Below, one piece after another: positions 52,115-61,443 of a stretch of DNA of 64,000 bases (position 1 is its first letter; every line of letters begins with the position of its first letter). This DNA is from JAMOAW01 sp039908535 (GTDB lineage: Bacteria > Pseudomonadota > Magnetococcia > Magnetococcales > JADFZT01), in assembly GCA_039908535.1 (NCBI GenBank), contig JAMOAW010000020.1, forward strand, positions 1 to 64,000. The letters run 5' to 3'. The notes beneath the pieces were generated by a model, which was not told the DNA's origin, ran no database searches, and saw only the letters and a list, made by a program, of their open reading frames with translations. The position numbers and the translations under genes are program-made.

Positions 52115-53140
52115 TTAAAAGTTCTCTTCTTCGAACTGCTTTGCCAGTTCTTCGATATTTTCGGGAGGCCAATTTTCCAAAACCAGCCCCAAAGTCAGGT
52201 CCATTTCATCCAAAACCTCTTTAATTTCATTCAGAGATTTACGACCAAAATTGGGAGTTTTGAGCATTTCTGCCTCAGTTTTCTGAACCAAATCGCCAAT
52301 ATAAACGATATCATCGTTTTTCAGACAGTTCGCTGAGCGAACTGAAAGTTCGAGTTCATCCACTTTACGGAATAGATTTGGATTCCATTTAGGGAGATTC
52401 TCTGCTTCAGCACCTTCAGCTATAGAAATATCATCAAAGTTGATAAATGGATTCAGTTGATTTTGCAATATTTTAGCAGCTAGTGCCAAAGCATCCTCAG
52501 GTGAAATCACACCATTTGTTTGAATTTCCATTATCAACTTATCATGGTCGGTTTGTTGACCAACACGTGCATTTTCAACTCTATAAGAGACTCGTTTAAC
52601 AGGATTATAGCTACAATCCAAGGGAATCTCTCCGATAATACCACCCAGAGCATCATCTGATTCCCCTAAAGAAGCCCGGACATAACCTTTACCTGTCGTT
52701 ACTGTCATGGTGATATTAAGTTTGCCATTTTTATTCATTGTAGCGATGTGATGGTCTTGATTTAATATTTCGATATCATGACCACACTCAATCTGTTTAG
52801 CCAGCACATTTCCTTCGCCCTCGGCAACAAGGGTCAAAGTTTTGGTACCCGGCTTATGCATACGGATAGCTAATCCTTTCAAGTTTAGGATGATATCCGT
52901 CACATCTTCGAGCACACCGGGGATACTGGAAAACTCATGTAAAACACCTTCTATGCGGACACTTGAAATTGCCGCACCTTGTAATGAGGAAAGCAAAATA
53001 CGTCTTAGTGCATTCCCTAATGTTGTACCGAAACCTCTTTCAAGAGGTTCAGCAATCAGGGTTGCTTTTTGCTTCATATCACCTTCCCCCACCATTTCAA
53101 TGGTGCGGGGCTTTATGAGATCAGTCCAATTCCTATACAT
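52115..53140 (-). CDS. rpoA: RNA polymerase alpha subunit
   Basis: 341 residues. The N-terminal dimerisation domain (about 1-230) contains EPLERGFGTTLGNALRRILL and SSVRIEGVLHEFSSIPGV. A linker leads to the C-terminal domain (about 250-330) with LSVRSANCLKNDDIVYIGDL and TPNFGRKSLNEIKEVL, the helices that contact UP elements and activators. The C-terminus ends in an acidic tail. It sits between rpsD and rplQ, the normal alpha-operon position. Confidence 0.98.
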   Translation of the reverse strand: MYRNWTDLIKPRTIEMVGEGDMKQKATLIAEPLERGFGTTLGNALRRILLSSLQGAAISSVRIEGVLHEFSSIPGVLEDVTDIILNLKGLAIRMHKPGTKTLTLVAEGEGNVLAKQIECGHDIEILNQDHHIATMNKNGKLNITMTVTTGKGYVRASLGESDDALGGIIGEIPLDCSYNPVKRVSYRVENARVGQQTDHDKLIMEIQTNGVISPEDALALAAKILQNQLNPFINFDDISIAEGAEAENLPKWNPNLFRKVDELELSVRSANCLKNDDIVYIGDLVQKTEAEMLKTPNFGRKSLNEIKEVLDEMDLTLGLVLENWPPENIEELAKQFEEENF

Positions 53141-53185
53141 CCATCTCCCCTGAGGCAGGCGTTTTTCATTAGTGCCAGGTGCCGG

Positions 53186-53812
53186 TTACTTGGAATAAAG
53201 TTCGACGATCAAGTGCTCATTATAATCCGCTGGCAAATCACTGCGATCTGGATAAGAATGAAACACACCTGACATGGACTCAAGGCTCATATCCAACCAA
53301 GAGGGCAATCCACGTTTTAAGGCCATTTCCAGGGAACCACGAATACGCAAATGTTCACGTGCCTTTGGTTTAATCGTTATTCTATCACCTGGTTTAACCA
53401 AGTAAGAAGCGATATTAACGAGTTGATCATTGACTAAAATTTGACTATGGCTAACAATTTGACGAGCTTCACTACGCGAAACTGCACATCCAAGTCGATA
53501 AACAACATTATCCAAGCGACGTTCAAGCAGCTGCAACAAATTTTCACCTGTTACCCCACGCATACGAACGGCCTTTACAAAATAACTATGAAATTGATTT
53601 TCAAGTAATCCGTAGATTCTTTTAATCTTCTGCTTTTCGCGCAAATGTAAACCATAGTCTGAAACTTTTTTACGTCTTTGACCATGTTCACCTGGACCAT
53701 AGTTACGCCTTTCTAAGGCACATTTGTCTGAAAGGCACTTTTCACCTTTAAGAAACAATTTTGCTCTCTCTGTACGACAGAGCCGACATTTTGATTCCAA
53801 ATAACGAGCCAT
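53186..53812 (-). CDS. rpsD: 30S ribosomal protein S4
   Basis: 208 residues. The N-terminus MARYLESKCRLCRTERAKLF has a Cys-x2-Cys pair that, with the later CLSDKC, forms a zinc-binding version of S4. The S4 RNA-binding domain is RRLDNVVYRLGCAVSRSEAR followed by HSQILVNDQLVNI. In many proteobacteria S4 also represses the alpha operon; whether that holds here cannot be read from the sequence. The gap to rpoA is 45 bp. Confidence 0.98.
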   Translation of the reverse strand: MARYLESKCRLCRTERAKLFLKGEKCLSDKCALERRNYGPGEHGQRRKKVSDYGLHLREKQKIKRIYGLLENQFHSYFVKAVRMRGVTGENLLQLLERRLDNVVYRLGCAVSRSEARQIVSHSQILVNDQLVNIASYLVKPGDRITIKPKAREHLRIRGSLEMALKRGLPSWLDMSLESMSGVFHSYPDRSDLPADYNEHLIVELYSK

Positions 53813-53848
53813 TTTTTCAGTGGTCTCCAGAAACTTTTTTAAAAAAAA

Positions 53849-54241
53849 TCAAACCCGACGGCGCTTTGGTGGCCGACAGCCATTGTGAGGAATCGGTGTG
53901 ACATCCTGAACAAAACCAATATTAAATCCAATTCCGGCCAACGCCCGCAAAGCGGACTCTCTTCCAGAACCAGGCCCCTTAAGCCGAACATCAAGATTTT
54001 TCATGCCATGCTCCATGGCTCTTTTACCAGCCTCCTCAGCGGCCATTTGGGCAGCAAAAGGGGTAGATTTTCGTGAGCCTTTGAAGCCCTGAGCTCCAGA
54101 TGATCCCCAAGAAATCACATTACCAATGGTATCGGTAATGGTGATAATGGTGTTGTTAAAGGTAGACTGAATATGTGCGACACCACTTGCAATATTTTTG
54201 CGTTCCTTTTTTTTTCTTACTACTTTTTGGGCCTTCGCCAT
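53849..54241 (-). CDS. rpsK: 30S ribosomal protein S11
   Basis: 130 residues with a basic start (VVRKKKERKNIASGVAHIQ), the core TFNNTIITITDTIGNVISW and the conserved end DVTPIPHNGCRPPKRRRV. It helps form the mRNA platform near the decoding E-site. The neighbours are rpsM upstream and rpsD downstream. Confidence 0.98.
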   Translation of the reverse strand: MAKAQKVVRKKKERKNIASGVAHIQSTFNNTIITITDTIGNVISWGSSGAQGFKGSRKSTPFAAQMAAEEAGKRAMEHGMKNLDVRLKGPGSGRESALRALAGIGFNIGFVQDVTPIPHNGCRPPKRRRV

Positions 54242-54293
54242 CTTATTTGCCTTCCATCCAATTTAACAAGCCAGATTTGCGAGGATTTTCGGA

Positions 54294-54659
54294 TTAACGC
54301 TTTCCGACTACTGATTTTCTGGGACCTTTGCGTGTACGTGCATTGGTATGAGTTCTTTGACCTCGGGTGGGAAGACCACGCCTATGTCTTAGCCCCCGAT
54401 AACACCCCAGATCCATCAGTCGTTTGGTGTTCATAGCAACCTGACGACGCAGATCCCCTTCCACCTGAAAATCACTATCTATAATGGCACGTAACCGTGA
54501 AATATCTACTTCGGTTAATTCATTGGCCCGGATATCATAAGAAATTCCAGCTGTATCCAATATTCTCCGAGAAAGATGACGGCCAATACCATAAATATAG
54601 GTTAGACTAACCTCAATCCTTTTATTAATGGGGATATTTACCCCTGAAATTCGAGCCAC
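54294..54659 (-). CDS. rpsM: 30S ribosomal protein S13
   Basis: 121 residues starting MARISGVNIPINKRIEVSLT, with a helix-two-turn-helix (YIYGIGRHLSRRILDTAGI) and the basic tail GLPTRGQRTHTNARTRKGPR that reaches toward the P-site tRNA. Its length and order after rpmJ are normal. Confidence 0.98.
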   Translation of the reverse strand: MARISGVNIPINKRIEVSLTYIYGIGRHLSRRILDTAGISYDIRANELTEVDISRLRAIIDSDFQVEGDLRRQVAMNTKRLMDLGCYRGLRHRRGLPTRGQRTHTNARTRKGPRKSVVGKR

Positions 54660-54699
54660 CTTTAAACCTCCAAAGATTTTGGCAAAAAGAGGGGCGTCC

Positions 54700-54816
54700 T
54701 CATCCCTGCCGTTGCTTATGCTTCGGGCTCTTAACGCAGATGACCCGTACCACTCCTTTGCGTTTGATCACCATGCAATCTTTACACATCCGCTTTACTG
54801 ATGCTCGGACTTTCAT
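54700..54816 (-). CDS. rpmJ: 50S ribosomal protein L36
   Basis: A 38-residue gene: MKVRASVKRMCKDCMVIKRK, then VVRVICVKSPKHKQRQG. The Cys-x2-Cys with a later Cys and His forms the zinc ribbon of the zinc-type L36. An AAGGAG ribosome-binding site lies 8 bases upstream. It stands between secY and rpsM; adk and infA, which intervene in some genomes, are not present here. Confidence 0.96.
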   Translation of the reverse strand: MKVRASVKRMCKDCMVIKRKGVVRVICVKSPKHKQRQG

Positions 54817-54937
54817 GTCCGTTTCTCCTTACTTTTTTATGATCTTAAGAACGTACTAAAAAAATACAGTTCTATCCATTCTCTCTCAAATTACAAAAAC
54901 TAACATTTTACAAAATTTACCTGAATAACGCAAACAA

Positions 54938-56269
54938 TTATCGACGACCTCTGATTCGAGCCTTTTGCATTAAACCTTCATACTGACGACTGATCAAAAA
55001 TGACTGTATTTGTGCTGCTGTATCCATGGTTACCCCAACAACGATTAGCATGGAAGTTCCACCAAAATAGAAAGGGACATTATAATTTGCAATCAAAATT
55101 TCTGGTAATAAGCAAACTGAAGCAACATATAACGCACCGATTAAGGTCAATCTTGTTAGTATCGTATCCAGATATTCAGCAGTTTTAATCCCTGGACGTA
55201 TACCTGGAACAAATCCCCCATATTTTCTTAGATTATCTGCTGTCTCTTCGGGATTAAACACGATAGCCGTATAAAAAAAGCAAAAAAATATGATCGCTAT
55301 CGCATACAAAAGCATATAAGCAAAATGCCCAGGTGACAGATAACTTGCAAAAGTTTTAACACCTTCCCATGGTGCAAAATTTGCCAATGTAACGGGAAAC
55401 AAAATTATAGATGAAGCAAAAATCGGAGGTATAACACCCGCTGTATTTACCTTCAATGGGAGATGTGTATTTTCCCCTCCGACCATGAGCCGCCCACTAA
55501 TCTGTCGTTTAGCATATTGAATCGTAATTCTACGCTGGGCTCGTTCCATAAATATTATAAAACTAGTAACAGCAACAGCCATCACCAAAAGAAAAATAAC
55601 AAATAAGGGCTGCAAATCACCAGTTCGTGCCAACTGTAAAGTGTTTACTAAGGCTATAGGTAAATTGGCCACAATACCTGAATATATGATGAGAGATATT
55701 CCATTACCAATCCCTCGTGCTGTAATTTGCTCACCAACCCACATAATAAAAGCTGTACCAGATGTCAACGTCAATACGGTCATCAGCCTAAAATGCCAAC
55801 CAGGTTCAACAACAACATTCATACCACCCGCCTGCATGGATTCCAAACCATACGCTATACCGAAACCCTGAAAAATAGATAATAATACGGTACCATAACG
55901 GGTGTACTGATTTATTTTTCGTCGACCAGACTCACCTTCTTTTTTCAATGTTTCAAGTTTAGGAATCACCGCTGTCATGAGTTGTAAAATAATCGAAGCG
56001 GAAATATAAGGCATTATCCCTAGAGCAAACACGGTCAAGCGAGAAAGCGCACCACCTGAGAACATGTTAAACATGCCCAAAAGTGTTCCTTGTTGCTGAG
56101 CAAAAAAAGCGGCCAACGCATGGGGATCTATACCCGGTGTTGGCACATGTGCACCAATTCTATAAACAATCAGCATACCCAAGGTAAAAGTCAATCGACT
56201 TCTTAGTTCAGGTATTCTACCTAGATTTGCCAAGCCTGCAAGGGGGTTTTGTGTCTCAGTACCTACCAT
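54938..56269 (-). CDS. secY: Protein translocase subunit SecY
   Basis: 443 residues with ten predicted membrane helices. Recognisable segments are the plug/helix-2 region MFNMFSGGALSRLTVFALGI, PYISASIILQLMTAVIPKLE, GNGISLIIYSGIVANLP and the cytoplasmic loop VVFNPEETADNLRKYGGFVPG with IRPG. It forms the Sec channel with SecE and SecG. It lies in its usual place after rplO. About 120 noncoding bases separate it from rpmJ. Confidence 0.98.
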   Translation of the reverse strand: MVGTETQNPLAGLANLGRIPELRSRLTFTLGMLIVYRIGAHVPTPGIDPHALAAFFAQQQGTLLGMFNMFSGGALSRLTVFALGIMPYISASIILQLMTAVIPKLETLKKEGESGRRKINQYTRYGTVLLSIFQGFGIAYGLESMQAGGMNVVVEPGWHFRLMTVLTLTSGTAFIMWVGEQITARGIGNGISLIIYSGIVANLPIALVNTLQLARTGDLQPLFVIFLLVMAVAVTSFIIFMERAQRRITIQYAKRQISGRLMVGGENTHLPLKVNTAGVIPPIFASSIILFPVTLANFAPWEGVKTFASYLSPGHFAYMLLYAIAIIFFCFFYTAIVFNPEETADNLRKYGGFVPGIRPGIKTAEYLDTILTRLTLIGALYVASVCLLPEILIANYNVPFYFGGTSMLIVVGVTMDTAAQIQSFLISRQYEGLMQKARIRGRR

Positions 56270-56290
56270 GGATTCATTTACCTATATGTA

Positions 56291-56758
56291 TCAGTCTGAA
56301 ACACGTTCTTCTGTAGCACGAGCAGTAACGACCTGCCCACCTGCCATTTGTACCTTGCTTAAGGCACTTTGAGACGCTTGATCAACATGAATTTCAATAG
56401 GTTTAGTCAACTCACCATCACCTAAAAGTTTAATTGGTAAACCTTGTCCACGGATCAATCCCTTCGACTTAAGCTGCTCGGCACCAATCACAGAGTTGGC
56501 TTCGAATTGCTCAAGATCGTTTACCTTAATGATCTCAAAAACCTTCTTAAAAATATTGTTGAATCCGCGTTTAGGTAAACGCCTTTGTAAAGGCATCTGA
56601 CCACCCTCGAATCCAAGCTTATGAAATCCTCCAGCACGTGCCTTTTGGCCTTTATGTCCGCGACCGGCTGTTTTTCCAAGCCCTGAGCCTATACCACGCC
56701 CTTTACGCTTGCTGTCTTGTTTTGTACCGGTCAAACCCGGAAGTTGGTTCAGCTCCAT
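56291..56758 (-). CDS. rplO: 50S ribosomal protein L15
   Basis: 155 residues from ATG 56758: MELNQLPGLTGTKQDSKRKG, then GRGHKGQKARAGG and FEGGQMPLQRRLPKRGFNN. GAAGGCG stands 9 bases before this ATG. An upstream in-frame start (56791) would overlap rpmD and add 11 atypical residues. Confidence 0.96.
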   Translation of the reverse strand: MELNQLPGLTGTKQDSKRKGRGIGSGLGKTAGRGHKGQKARAGGFHKLGFEGGQMPLQRRLPKRGFNNIFKKVFEIIKVNDLEQFEANSVIGAEQLKSKGLIRGQGLPIKLLGDGELTKPIEIHVDQASQSALSKVQMAGGQVVTARATEERVSD

Positions 56759-56787
56759 TTTTTTGACGCCTTCGTAATATGTAAGCT

Positions 56788-56967
56788 TCAACCCACAAGG
56801 CGCACGAGATGGTGAACTTTCGCAACCATACCACGCACACAGACATTATCAGGCAATTCACGGATTTGGTTCATCTTTGTTAATCCCATACCTTGAATCA
56901 CAAGCCGATGTCTTGCAACTTGCCCTATAGGTGATTTATAAAGTTGTACTTTAATCGTTTTGGCCAT
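56788..56967 (-). CDS. rpmD: 50S ribosomal protein L30
   Basis: 59 residues from ATG 56967: MAKTIKVQLYKSPIGQVARH, ending GMVAKVHHLVRLVG. A GAGGAC ribosome-binding site precedes this ATG, and it lies 7 bp after rpsE. A longer in-frame start at 56997 would overlap rpsE and is not needed. Confidence 0.96.
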   Translation of the reverse strand: MAKTIKVQLYKSPIGQVARHRLVIQGMGLTKMNQIRELPDNVCVRGMVAKVHHLVRLVG

Positions 56968-56974
56968 GATGTCC

Positions 56975-57532
56975 TCAATTACTCTGAACGTTCTCAACTA
57001 GTAATCCACGTTTGGCGGCAATCTCATCAGGAGAACGAATGGATTGTAATGCCTTAAACGTTGCTTTTACTAAATTGTGAGGATTTGATGAACCAGTCGA
57101 TTTTGCCAAAATATCGCGAATTCCAACGGCCTCAAAAACCGGCCTCATAGAACCTCCGGCGATAATCCCAGTACCTTCTGCAGCAGGCTTCAAAACAACT
57201 GCACCTGCACCATACTTACCAATGATTTCATGGTATAGGGTACGGCCATCTCGAAGTGCAATTTTGATCATATTTTTACGAGCTTTTTCAGTGGCCTTCC
57301 GTATTGACTCAGGAACCTCTTTGGCTTTTCCGAGTCCATACCCTATCATACCACTTCCATTCCCAACCAGCACGATAGCGGAAAAATTGAAACGACTACC
57401 ACCCTTAACAACCTTAGCGGTACGTTTTATGACCACCAGCTTTTCAATTAAATCGTCGCTGGGCTGCCACTCCTCTTTACGCTGATTGTTCCCTTGGGAG
57501 CGTTTTTCTCCTGGGGCGCGTGTATTGACCAT
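56975..57532 (-). CDS. rpsE: 30S ribosomal protein S5
   Basis: 185 residues. After a charged N-terminus the double-stranded-RNA-like domain reads LVVIKRTAKVVKGGSRFNFS, and the C-terminal part has KPAAEGTGIIAGGSMRPVFE and DILAKSTGSSNPHNLVKAT. It is placed between rplR and rpmD as usual. Confidence 0.98.
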   Translation of the reverse strand: MVNTRAPGEKRSQGNNQRKEEWQPSDDLIEKLVVIKRTAKVVKGGSRFNFSAIVLVGNGSGMIGYGLGKAKEVPESIRKATEKARKNMIKIALRDGRTLYHEIIGKYGAGAVVLKPAAEGTGIIAGGSMRPVFEAVGIRDILAKSTGSSNPHNLVKATFKALQSIRSPDEIAAKRGLLVENVQSN

Positions 57533-57593
57533 CTGTTCTCCTAATTTGCCTTATCCCTCGTATATGAAGGTTTAGACATCCGTACAGGGAAGT

Positions 57594-57959
57594 TTAAAAA
57601 TCAAGTCCACCTTCACGGGCGGCATCAGCCAAAGCTTTTACGCGTCCATGATAAAGATAACCACCACGATCAAATACAACTTGGCTGATATCTGCTGCCT
57701 TTGCTTTTTGTGCAAGCATTAAACCTACTTTACCAGCAGCATCTTTATTGCCACTATATTTTAATCCTTCTCGAACATCTTCATCCAAAGTGGAGGCAGA
57801 CACAAGTGTTATTCCTTTTACATCATCAATAATCTGAGCATATATATGCTTTGCACTCCGAAATACTGATAATCGAGGACGATCTGTTCCTACTTGCCGA
57901 ATTTTATAGCGAATTCGTCGCGCACGGGTAAGTCTTGAAGCATATGTATCTGTAGCCAT
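57594..57959 (-). CDS. rplR: 50S ribosomal protein L18
   Basis: 121 residues, with the basic start LTRARRIRYKIRQVGTDRPR and the 5S-rRNA-binding core LSVFRSAKHIYAQIIDD, ending VFDRGGYLYHGRVKALADAA. It starts 21 bp after rplF. Confidence 0.97.
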   Translation of the reverse strand: MATDTYASRLTRARRIRYKIRQVGTDRPRLSVFRSAKHIYAQIIDDVKGITLVSASTLDEDVREGLKYSGNKDAAGKVGLMLAQKAKAADISQVVFDRGGYLYHGRVKALADAAREGGLDF

Positions 57960-57980
57960 CTAGCGAATGTCTCCCTATTC

Positions 57981-58514
57981 CTATTTCTTCTTTCCAACCT
58001 TACGAAGAACAAATTCACCGGTATATCGTACACCTTTCCCCTTATAGGGTTCCGGTGGCCTAAATTTACGAATATCCGCACAAACTTGACCTATCGTTTC
58101 AGGATTCATTCCATGTATGGACACAAAAGTATTCTTATCCACACTCGCGGTCACCCCATCAGGCAAAATAAAATCGATCGGATGTGAATAACCAAGATTG
58201 AGTTTTAAGATGCTATCTGCAACTGTGGCACGATAGCCAACACCTATAATCTCCATCTCCTTGGTAAATCCCGTAGATACACCTGTGACCATGTTCGCAA
58301 GTACTGAGCGCGATAGACCCCATACCGCACTATATTTACGACCTTCCAAACGTGGTTTGACAATCAATTGACCATCTTTCAGTTCAATTTGCACATGGGG
58401 ATGAAACGCCCTTGTCCATGTACCACGTTGGCCTTTAACAGTAATTTCTTGATCACGGATGTTCACCTCGACACCTGTCGGGACTACAACCGGCTTTTTT
58501 CCAATTCTAGACAT
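57981..58514 (-). CDS. rplF: 50S ribosomal protein L6
   Basis: 177 residues with two related halves: MSRIGKKPVVVPTGVEVNIR at the front and the second-domain signature PPEPYKGKGVRYTGEFV near the C-terminus. It lies between rpsH and rplR. Confidence 0.98.
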   Translation of the reverse strand: MSRIGKKPVVVPTGVEVNIRDQEITVKGQRGTWTRAFHPHVQIELKDGQLIVKPRLEGRKYSAVWGLSRSVLANMVTGVSTGFTKEMEIIGVGYRATVADSILKLNLGYSHPIDFILPDGVTASVDKNTFVSIHGMNPETIGQVCADIRKFRPPEPYKGKGVRYTGEFVLRKVGKKK

Positions 58515-58566
58515 GACTCATCCTTAACCTGAAAGGGATTCACCTAACAGGAAACCCGGTTCAAGA

Positions 58567-58965
58567 TCAGAAAACTGAACACAACAGTTCGCCTCCGACC
58601 CCCAGTTTGGCAGCTTGCCGATTCGATAGCACACCCTTACTGGTAGATATAATTGATATTCCTAACCCTTGATAGACCGGAGGAATTTCCTTGGCTTTTA
58701 CATAAACACGACATCCAGATTTTGACAATCTCGTAATTTGTTCAATAACTGGACGTTTTTCATGATACTTCAAAAGTATCTGAAACAATTTCTGACCGCC
58801 CTCACCTTTTTTTTCCTCAAATCCAGCAATATAACCCTCTTCAGCAAGGATTTCAATGATATGTCTAATTATTTTTGAGGCACGAACATCTACTGTATCC
58901 CGGCCGATCATATGCGCATTACGGATACGGGTCAGTGTGTCACTAATTGGATCGGTCATGCACAT
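58567..58965 (-). CDS. rpsH: 30S ribosomal protein S8
   Basis: 132 residues from ATG 58965, or 130 from ATG 58959 (MTDPISDTLTRIRNA, the canonical start). GGAG lies about 8 bases before the first ATG and 14 before the second, so the first is favoured even though it adds Met-Cys. The C-terminal signature is GISIISTSKGVLSNRQAAKL. S8 represses the spc operon in several bacteria; that is not tested here. Confidence 0.96.
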   Translation of the reverse strand: MCMTDPISDTLTRIRNAHMIGRDTVDVRASKIIRHIIEILAEEGYIAGFEEKKGEGGQKLFQILLKYHEKRPVIEQITRLSKSGCRVYVKAKEIPPVYQGLGISIISTSKGVLSNRQAAKLGVGGELLCSVF

Positions 58966-59047
58966 CTGCTAAACTCCACATACTAAATTTAAATTCCAAT
59001 TGAATCATAATAGAAAATTGGGCTGAATCGACCAACACTATATAATG

Positions 59048-59233
59048 TTACCAAGAGGCCTTCACCACACCCGGTATCTCACCTTGCAGAGAAAGGCTTC
59101 TAAAACAAATTCGACACAAACCAAATTTACGTATATAACCTCTCGGTCTAGAACATTTCGAACATCTCGAATAGCTTCTAACCGCAAATTTCGGTTTCCG
59201 CTTGCACTTGGCAATCAAGGATTTTTTAGCCAT
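59048..59233 (-). CDS. rpsN: 30S ribosomal protein S14, zinc type
   Basis: 61 residues from ATG 59233 (MAKKSLIAKCKRKPKFAVRS). It carries two Cys-x2-Cys pairs (RCSKCSRPRG and LCRICF), so it is the short zinc-ribbon form of S14 rather than the roughly 100-residue zinc-free form. A longer in-frame start at 59251 adds six residues without a better site. The order rplE-rpsN-rpsH is standard. Confidence 0.96.
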   Translation of the reverse strand: MAKKSLIAKCKRKPKFAVRSYSRCSKCSRPRGYIRKFGLCRICFRSLSLQGEIPGVVKASW

Positions 59234-59268
59234 GAACCCAATTTCTCCCAATATTTCCTAATCAAGAT

Positions 59269-59808
59269 TCAATTTCTGAACGGCATGCTAAACCCTTTAA
59301 GAAGGGCTTTTGCTTCTTTGTCCGTCTTAGCACTTGTTACAATAATAACATCTAATCCACGAACCTTATCGACTTTATCATAATCAATCTCTGGAAAGAT
59401 GATTTGCTCTTTAATACCCAAAGCATAGTTTCCACGTGAATCAAATGATGTTCCTGGAACACCACGAAAATCACGTACACGTGGCAATGCTGTATTGATC
59501 AATCTGTCCAAAAATTCATACATACGATCTTTTCTAAGGGTAACCCGACATCCAATGGGTTGTCCTTGACGCAATTTAAATCCAGCAATGGATCGCCGCG
59601 CCCTCGTAATCACAACTTTTTGTCCAGAAATGGCCGTCATATCCTTGACCGCACCCTCTAGCAAATTTTTATCTACAGCTGCCGCTCCTACTCCCATATT
59701 GAGTACAATCTTTTCAATACGTGGTATTTGCATGACATTTTTATACCCAAACTCTTCTCGAAGTTTTGGGATAACTGTCTCTTCATAAAATTTTTTCAAC
59801 CTGGCCAT
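59269..59808 (-). CDS. rplE: 50S ribosomal protein L5
   Basis: 179 residues: FGYKNVMQIPRIEKIVLNMG, then SIAGFKLRQGQPIGCRVTLR and the 5S-rRNA-contacting region FRGVPGTSFDSRGNYALGIK. It is followed by rpsN. Confidence 0.98.
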   Translation of the reverse strand: MARLKKFYEETVIPKLREEFGYKNVMQIPRIEKIVLNMGVGAAAVDKNLLEGAVKDMTAISGQKVVITRARRSIAGFKLRQGQPIGCRVTLRKDRMYEFLDRLINTALPRVRDFRGVPGTSFDSRGNYALGIKEQIIFPEIDYDKVDKVRGLDVIIVTSAKTDKEAKALLKGFSMPFRN

Positions 59809-59851
59809 ATCTTAAGGTCCCTGACTTGTCTAACGTACATCCACACCCTTA

Positions 59852-60181
59852 TTATTTATCCAGAACCTCTCCAGATCCTATGGCTACTCGTACCTTACGT
59901 CCATCTGTGAGGATTTTTTTACCAATTCGAGTGCCACGACCACTAGTCTGGTCAAAGTACATAACGTTGGATATGTGAATTGGAGCTTCTTTCTCCACAA
60001 TTCCACCTTCCTGGTCACGTCCTTGTTTGGTGTGCCGTTTGATCATATTCATCTTTTCGACAAGCACCGAATTGTCTTTTGCCAATACCTTGAGAATGTT
60101 GCCGCGCTTACCTTTATCTTTACCGGCAATCACAACAACCTGGTCCCCTTTTTTTAAACTACTTGAAAAGCTTTTCGACAT
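59852..60181 (-). CDS. rplX: 50S ribosomal protein L24
   Basis: 109 residues from ATG 60181. The KOW motif is KKGDQVVVIAGKDKGKRGNI, and the later part has VEKEAPIHISNVMYFD. AGG lies 7 bases before this ATG; the GTG at 60187 is too close to it and less likely. Confidence 0.96.
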   Translation of the reverse strand: MSKSFSSSLKKGDQVVVIAGKDKGKRGNILKVLAKDNSVLVEKMNMIKRHTKQGRDQEGGIVEKEAPIHISNVMYFDQTSGRGTRIGKKILTDGRKVRVAIGSGEVLDK

Positions 60182-60189
60182 CGTCACAC

Positions 60190-60558
60190 CTAAAGCACTT
60201 CCGGAGCCAGGGAAATGATTTTCATATAGTTACGACCGCGCAATTCACGGGGAACAGGCCCAAAAATACGTGTCCCTACCGGTTCACCTTGCTTGGTAAT
60301 GAGTACCGCCGCATTGGTATCAAAACGAATGCTCGATCCATCTTCTCGATTGATCTCTTTGCGGGTGCGCACCACAACTGCCAGTGCCACATCGCCCTTC
60401 TTCACTTTCCCGCGTGGGATAGCACTCTTTATTGCTATGGCTATCTTATCACCTATCCGTGCATAGCGCCGCTTGGATCCGCCTAACACTTTTATACATT
60501 GTATCTTCTTGGCACCAGAATTATCTGCTGCCTCAAGAACTGTCTCGACTTGAATCAT
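60190..60558 (-). CDS. rplN: 50S ribosomal protein L14
   Basis: 122 residues: MIQVETVLEAADNSGAKKIQ, GSKRRYARIGDKIAIAIKSA and the conserved end IFGPVPRELRGRNYMKIISL. It begins inside the rpsQ stop (ATGA overlap). Confidence 0.98.
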   Translation of the reverse strand: MIQVETVLEAADNSGAKKIQCIKVLGGSKRRYARIGDKIAIAIKSAIPRGKVKKGDVALAVVVRTRKEINREDGSSIRFDTNAAVLITKQGEPVGTRIFGPVPRELRGRNYMKIISLAPEVL

Positions 60559-60794
60559 GCGACCTCCTTCTCAAGTACCTGCCAGCATTTGTCTTTACTC
60601 AAAGGCCGACACTCCTTGATCTGCACTTGATCACCTACTTGACAGGCATTCTGTGGATCATGCGCCTTATATTTTTTTGTCCGTCTTACAATTTTGCCAT
60701 ACAGTGGGTGAATCTCATTCCTCATCACCATCACCACCACTGTCTTATCCATCTTGTCGCTGACCACGACACCCTGCATTACTCGTTTTGCCAT
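60555..60794 (-). CDS. rpsQ: 30S ribosomal protein S17
   Basis: 79 residues with the OB-fold signature GVVVSDKMDKTVVVMV and KYKAHDPQNACQVGDQVQIK. It follows rpmC with two bases between stop and start and overlaps rplN. Confidence 0.97.
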   Translation of the reverse strand: MAKRVMQGVVVSDKMDKTVVVMVMRNEIHPLYGKIVRRTKKYKAHDPQNACQVGDQVQIKECRPLSKDKCWQVLEKEVA

Positions 60795-60796
60795 GA

Positions 60797-61012
60797 TCAG
60801 GCACCTTGTTCCTTTCTGGCCCGTTCAACCAATAAGGTTTGAACACGGGCATAATCTCGCCTCACTTGACGTATCCTGCTGGTATTCTCCAACTGCGCTG
60901 TTGAATGCTGAAATCGCAATTTAAACGCCTCTTGTTGAAGTTCTATCTGTTTCGCTTGCAAAGCACCTACAGAAAGCCCCTGCAATTCATTACCGGTCTT
61001 CTTGGCCATCAA
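60797..61012 (-). CDS. rpmC: 50S ribosomal protein L29
   Basis: A 71-residue two-helix protein: LQAKQIELQQEAFKLRFQHS, then ENTSRIRQVRRDYARVQTLL. It overlaps rplP by four bases. The first Met or the second (one codon later) could be the start. Confidence 0.96.
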   Translation of the reverse strand: MMAKKTGNELQGLSVGALQAKQIELQQEAFKLRFQHSTAQLENTSRIRQVRRDYARVQTLLVERARKEQGA

Positions 61013-61422
61013 ACTCCTCCGCGCTGAACAAATTTTGTCGGCAGTGATAGTTTGGCGCTTGCAAGTTCCATGGCCGCTTTTGCCAACTCTTGCGATACAC
61101 CTTCCATCTCAAAAAGAATTTTCCCAGGTCTTATACGAGCGACCCAAAATTCAGGATTACCCTTTCCTTTACCCTGACGCACTTCAGCCGGTTTCTTACT
61201 AACCGGTAAATCGGGAAATATACGAATCCATACACGACCACCACGCTTGATGTGTCGTGTCATGGCACGACGACTCGATTCAATTTGACGAGCCGTAATG
61301 CGTCCAGGTGCCATTGCTTTTAAACCAAACTCTCCAAAGTTTAGTTCAACACCACGATTCTCAATACCATGTATACGGCCTTTATGGGCCTTACGAAATT
61401 TTGTTTTCTTGGGCTGAAGCAT
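61009..61422 (-). CDS. rplP: 50S ribosomal protein L16
   Basis: 137 residues: MLQPKKTKFRKAHKGRIHGI, FGEFGLKAMAPGRITARQIE and GKGKGNPEFWVARIRPGKIL. It contacts the peptidyl-transferase region and is placed 21 bp after rpsC. Confidence 0.98.
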   Translation of the reverse strand: MLQPKKTKFRKAHKGRIHGIENRGVELNFGEFGLKAMAPGRITARQIESSRRAMTRHIKRGGRVWIRIFPDLPVSKKPAEVRQGKGKGNPEFWVARIRPGKILFEMEGVSQELAKAAMELASAKLSLPTKFVQRGGV

Positions 61423-61443
61423 AAAAAAACACCTTGCGAAAGA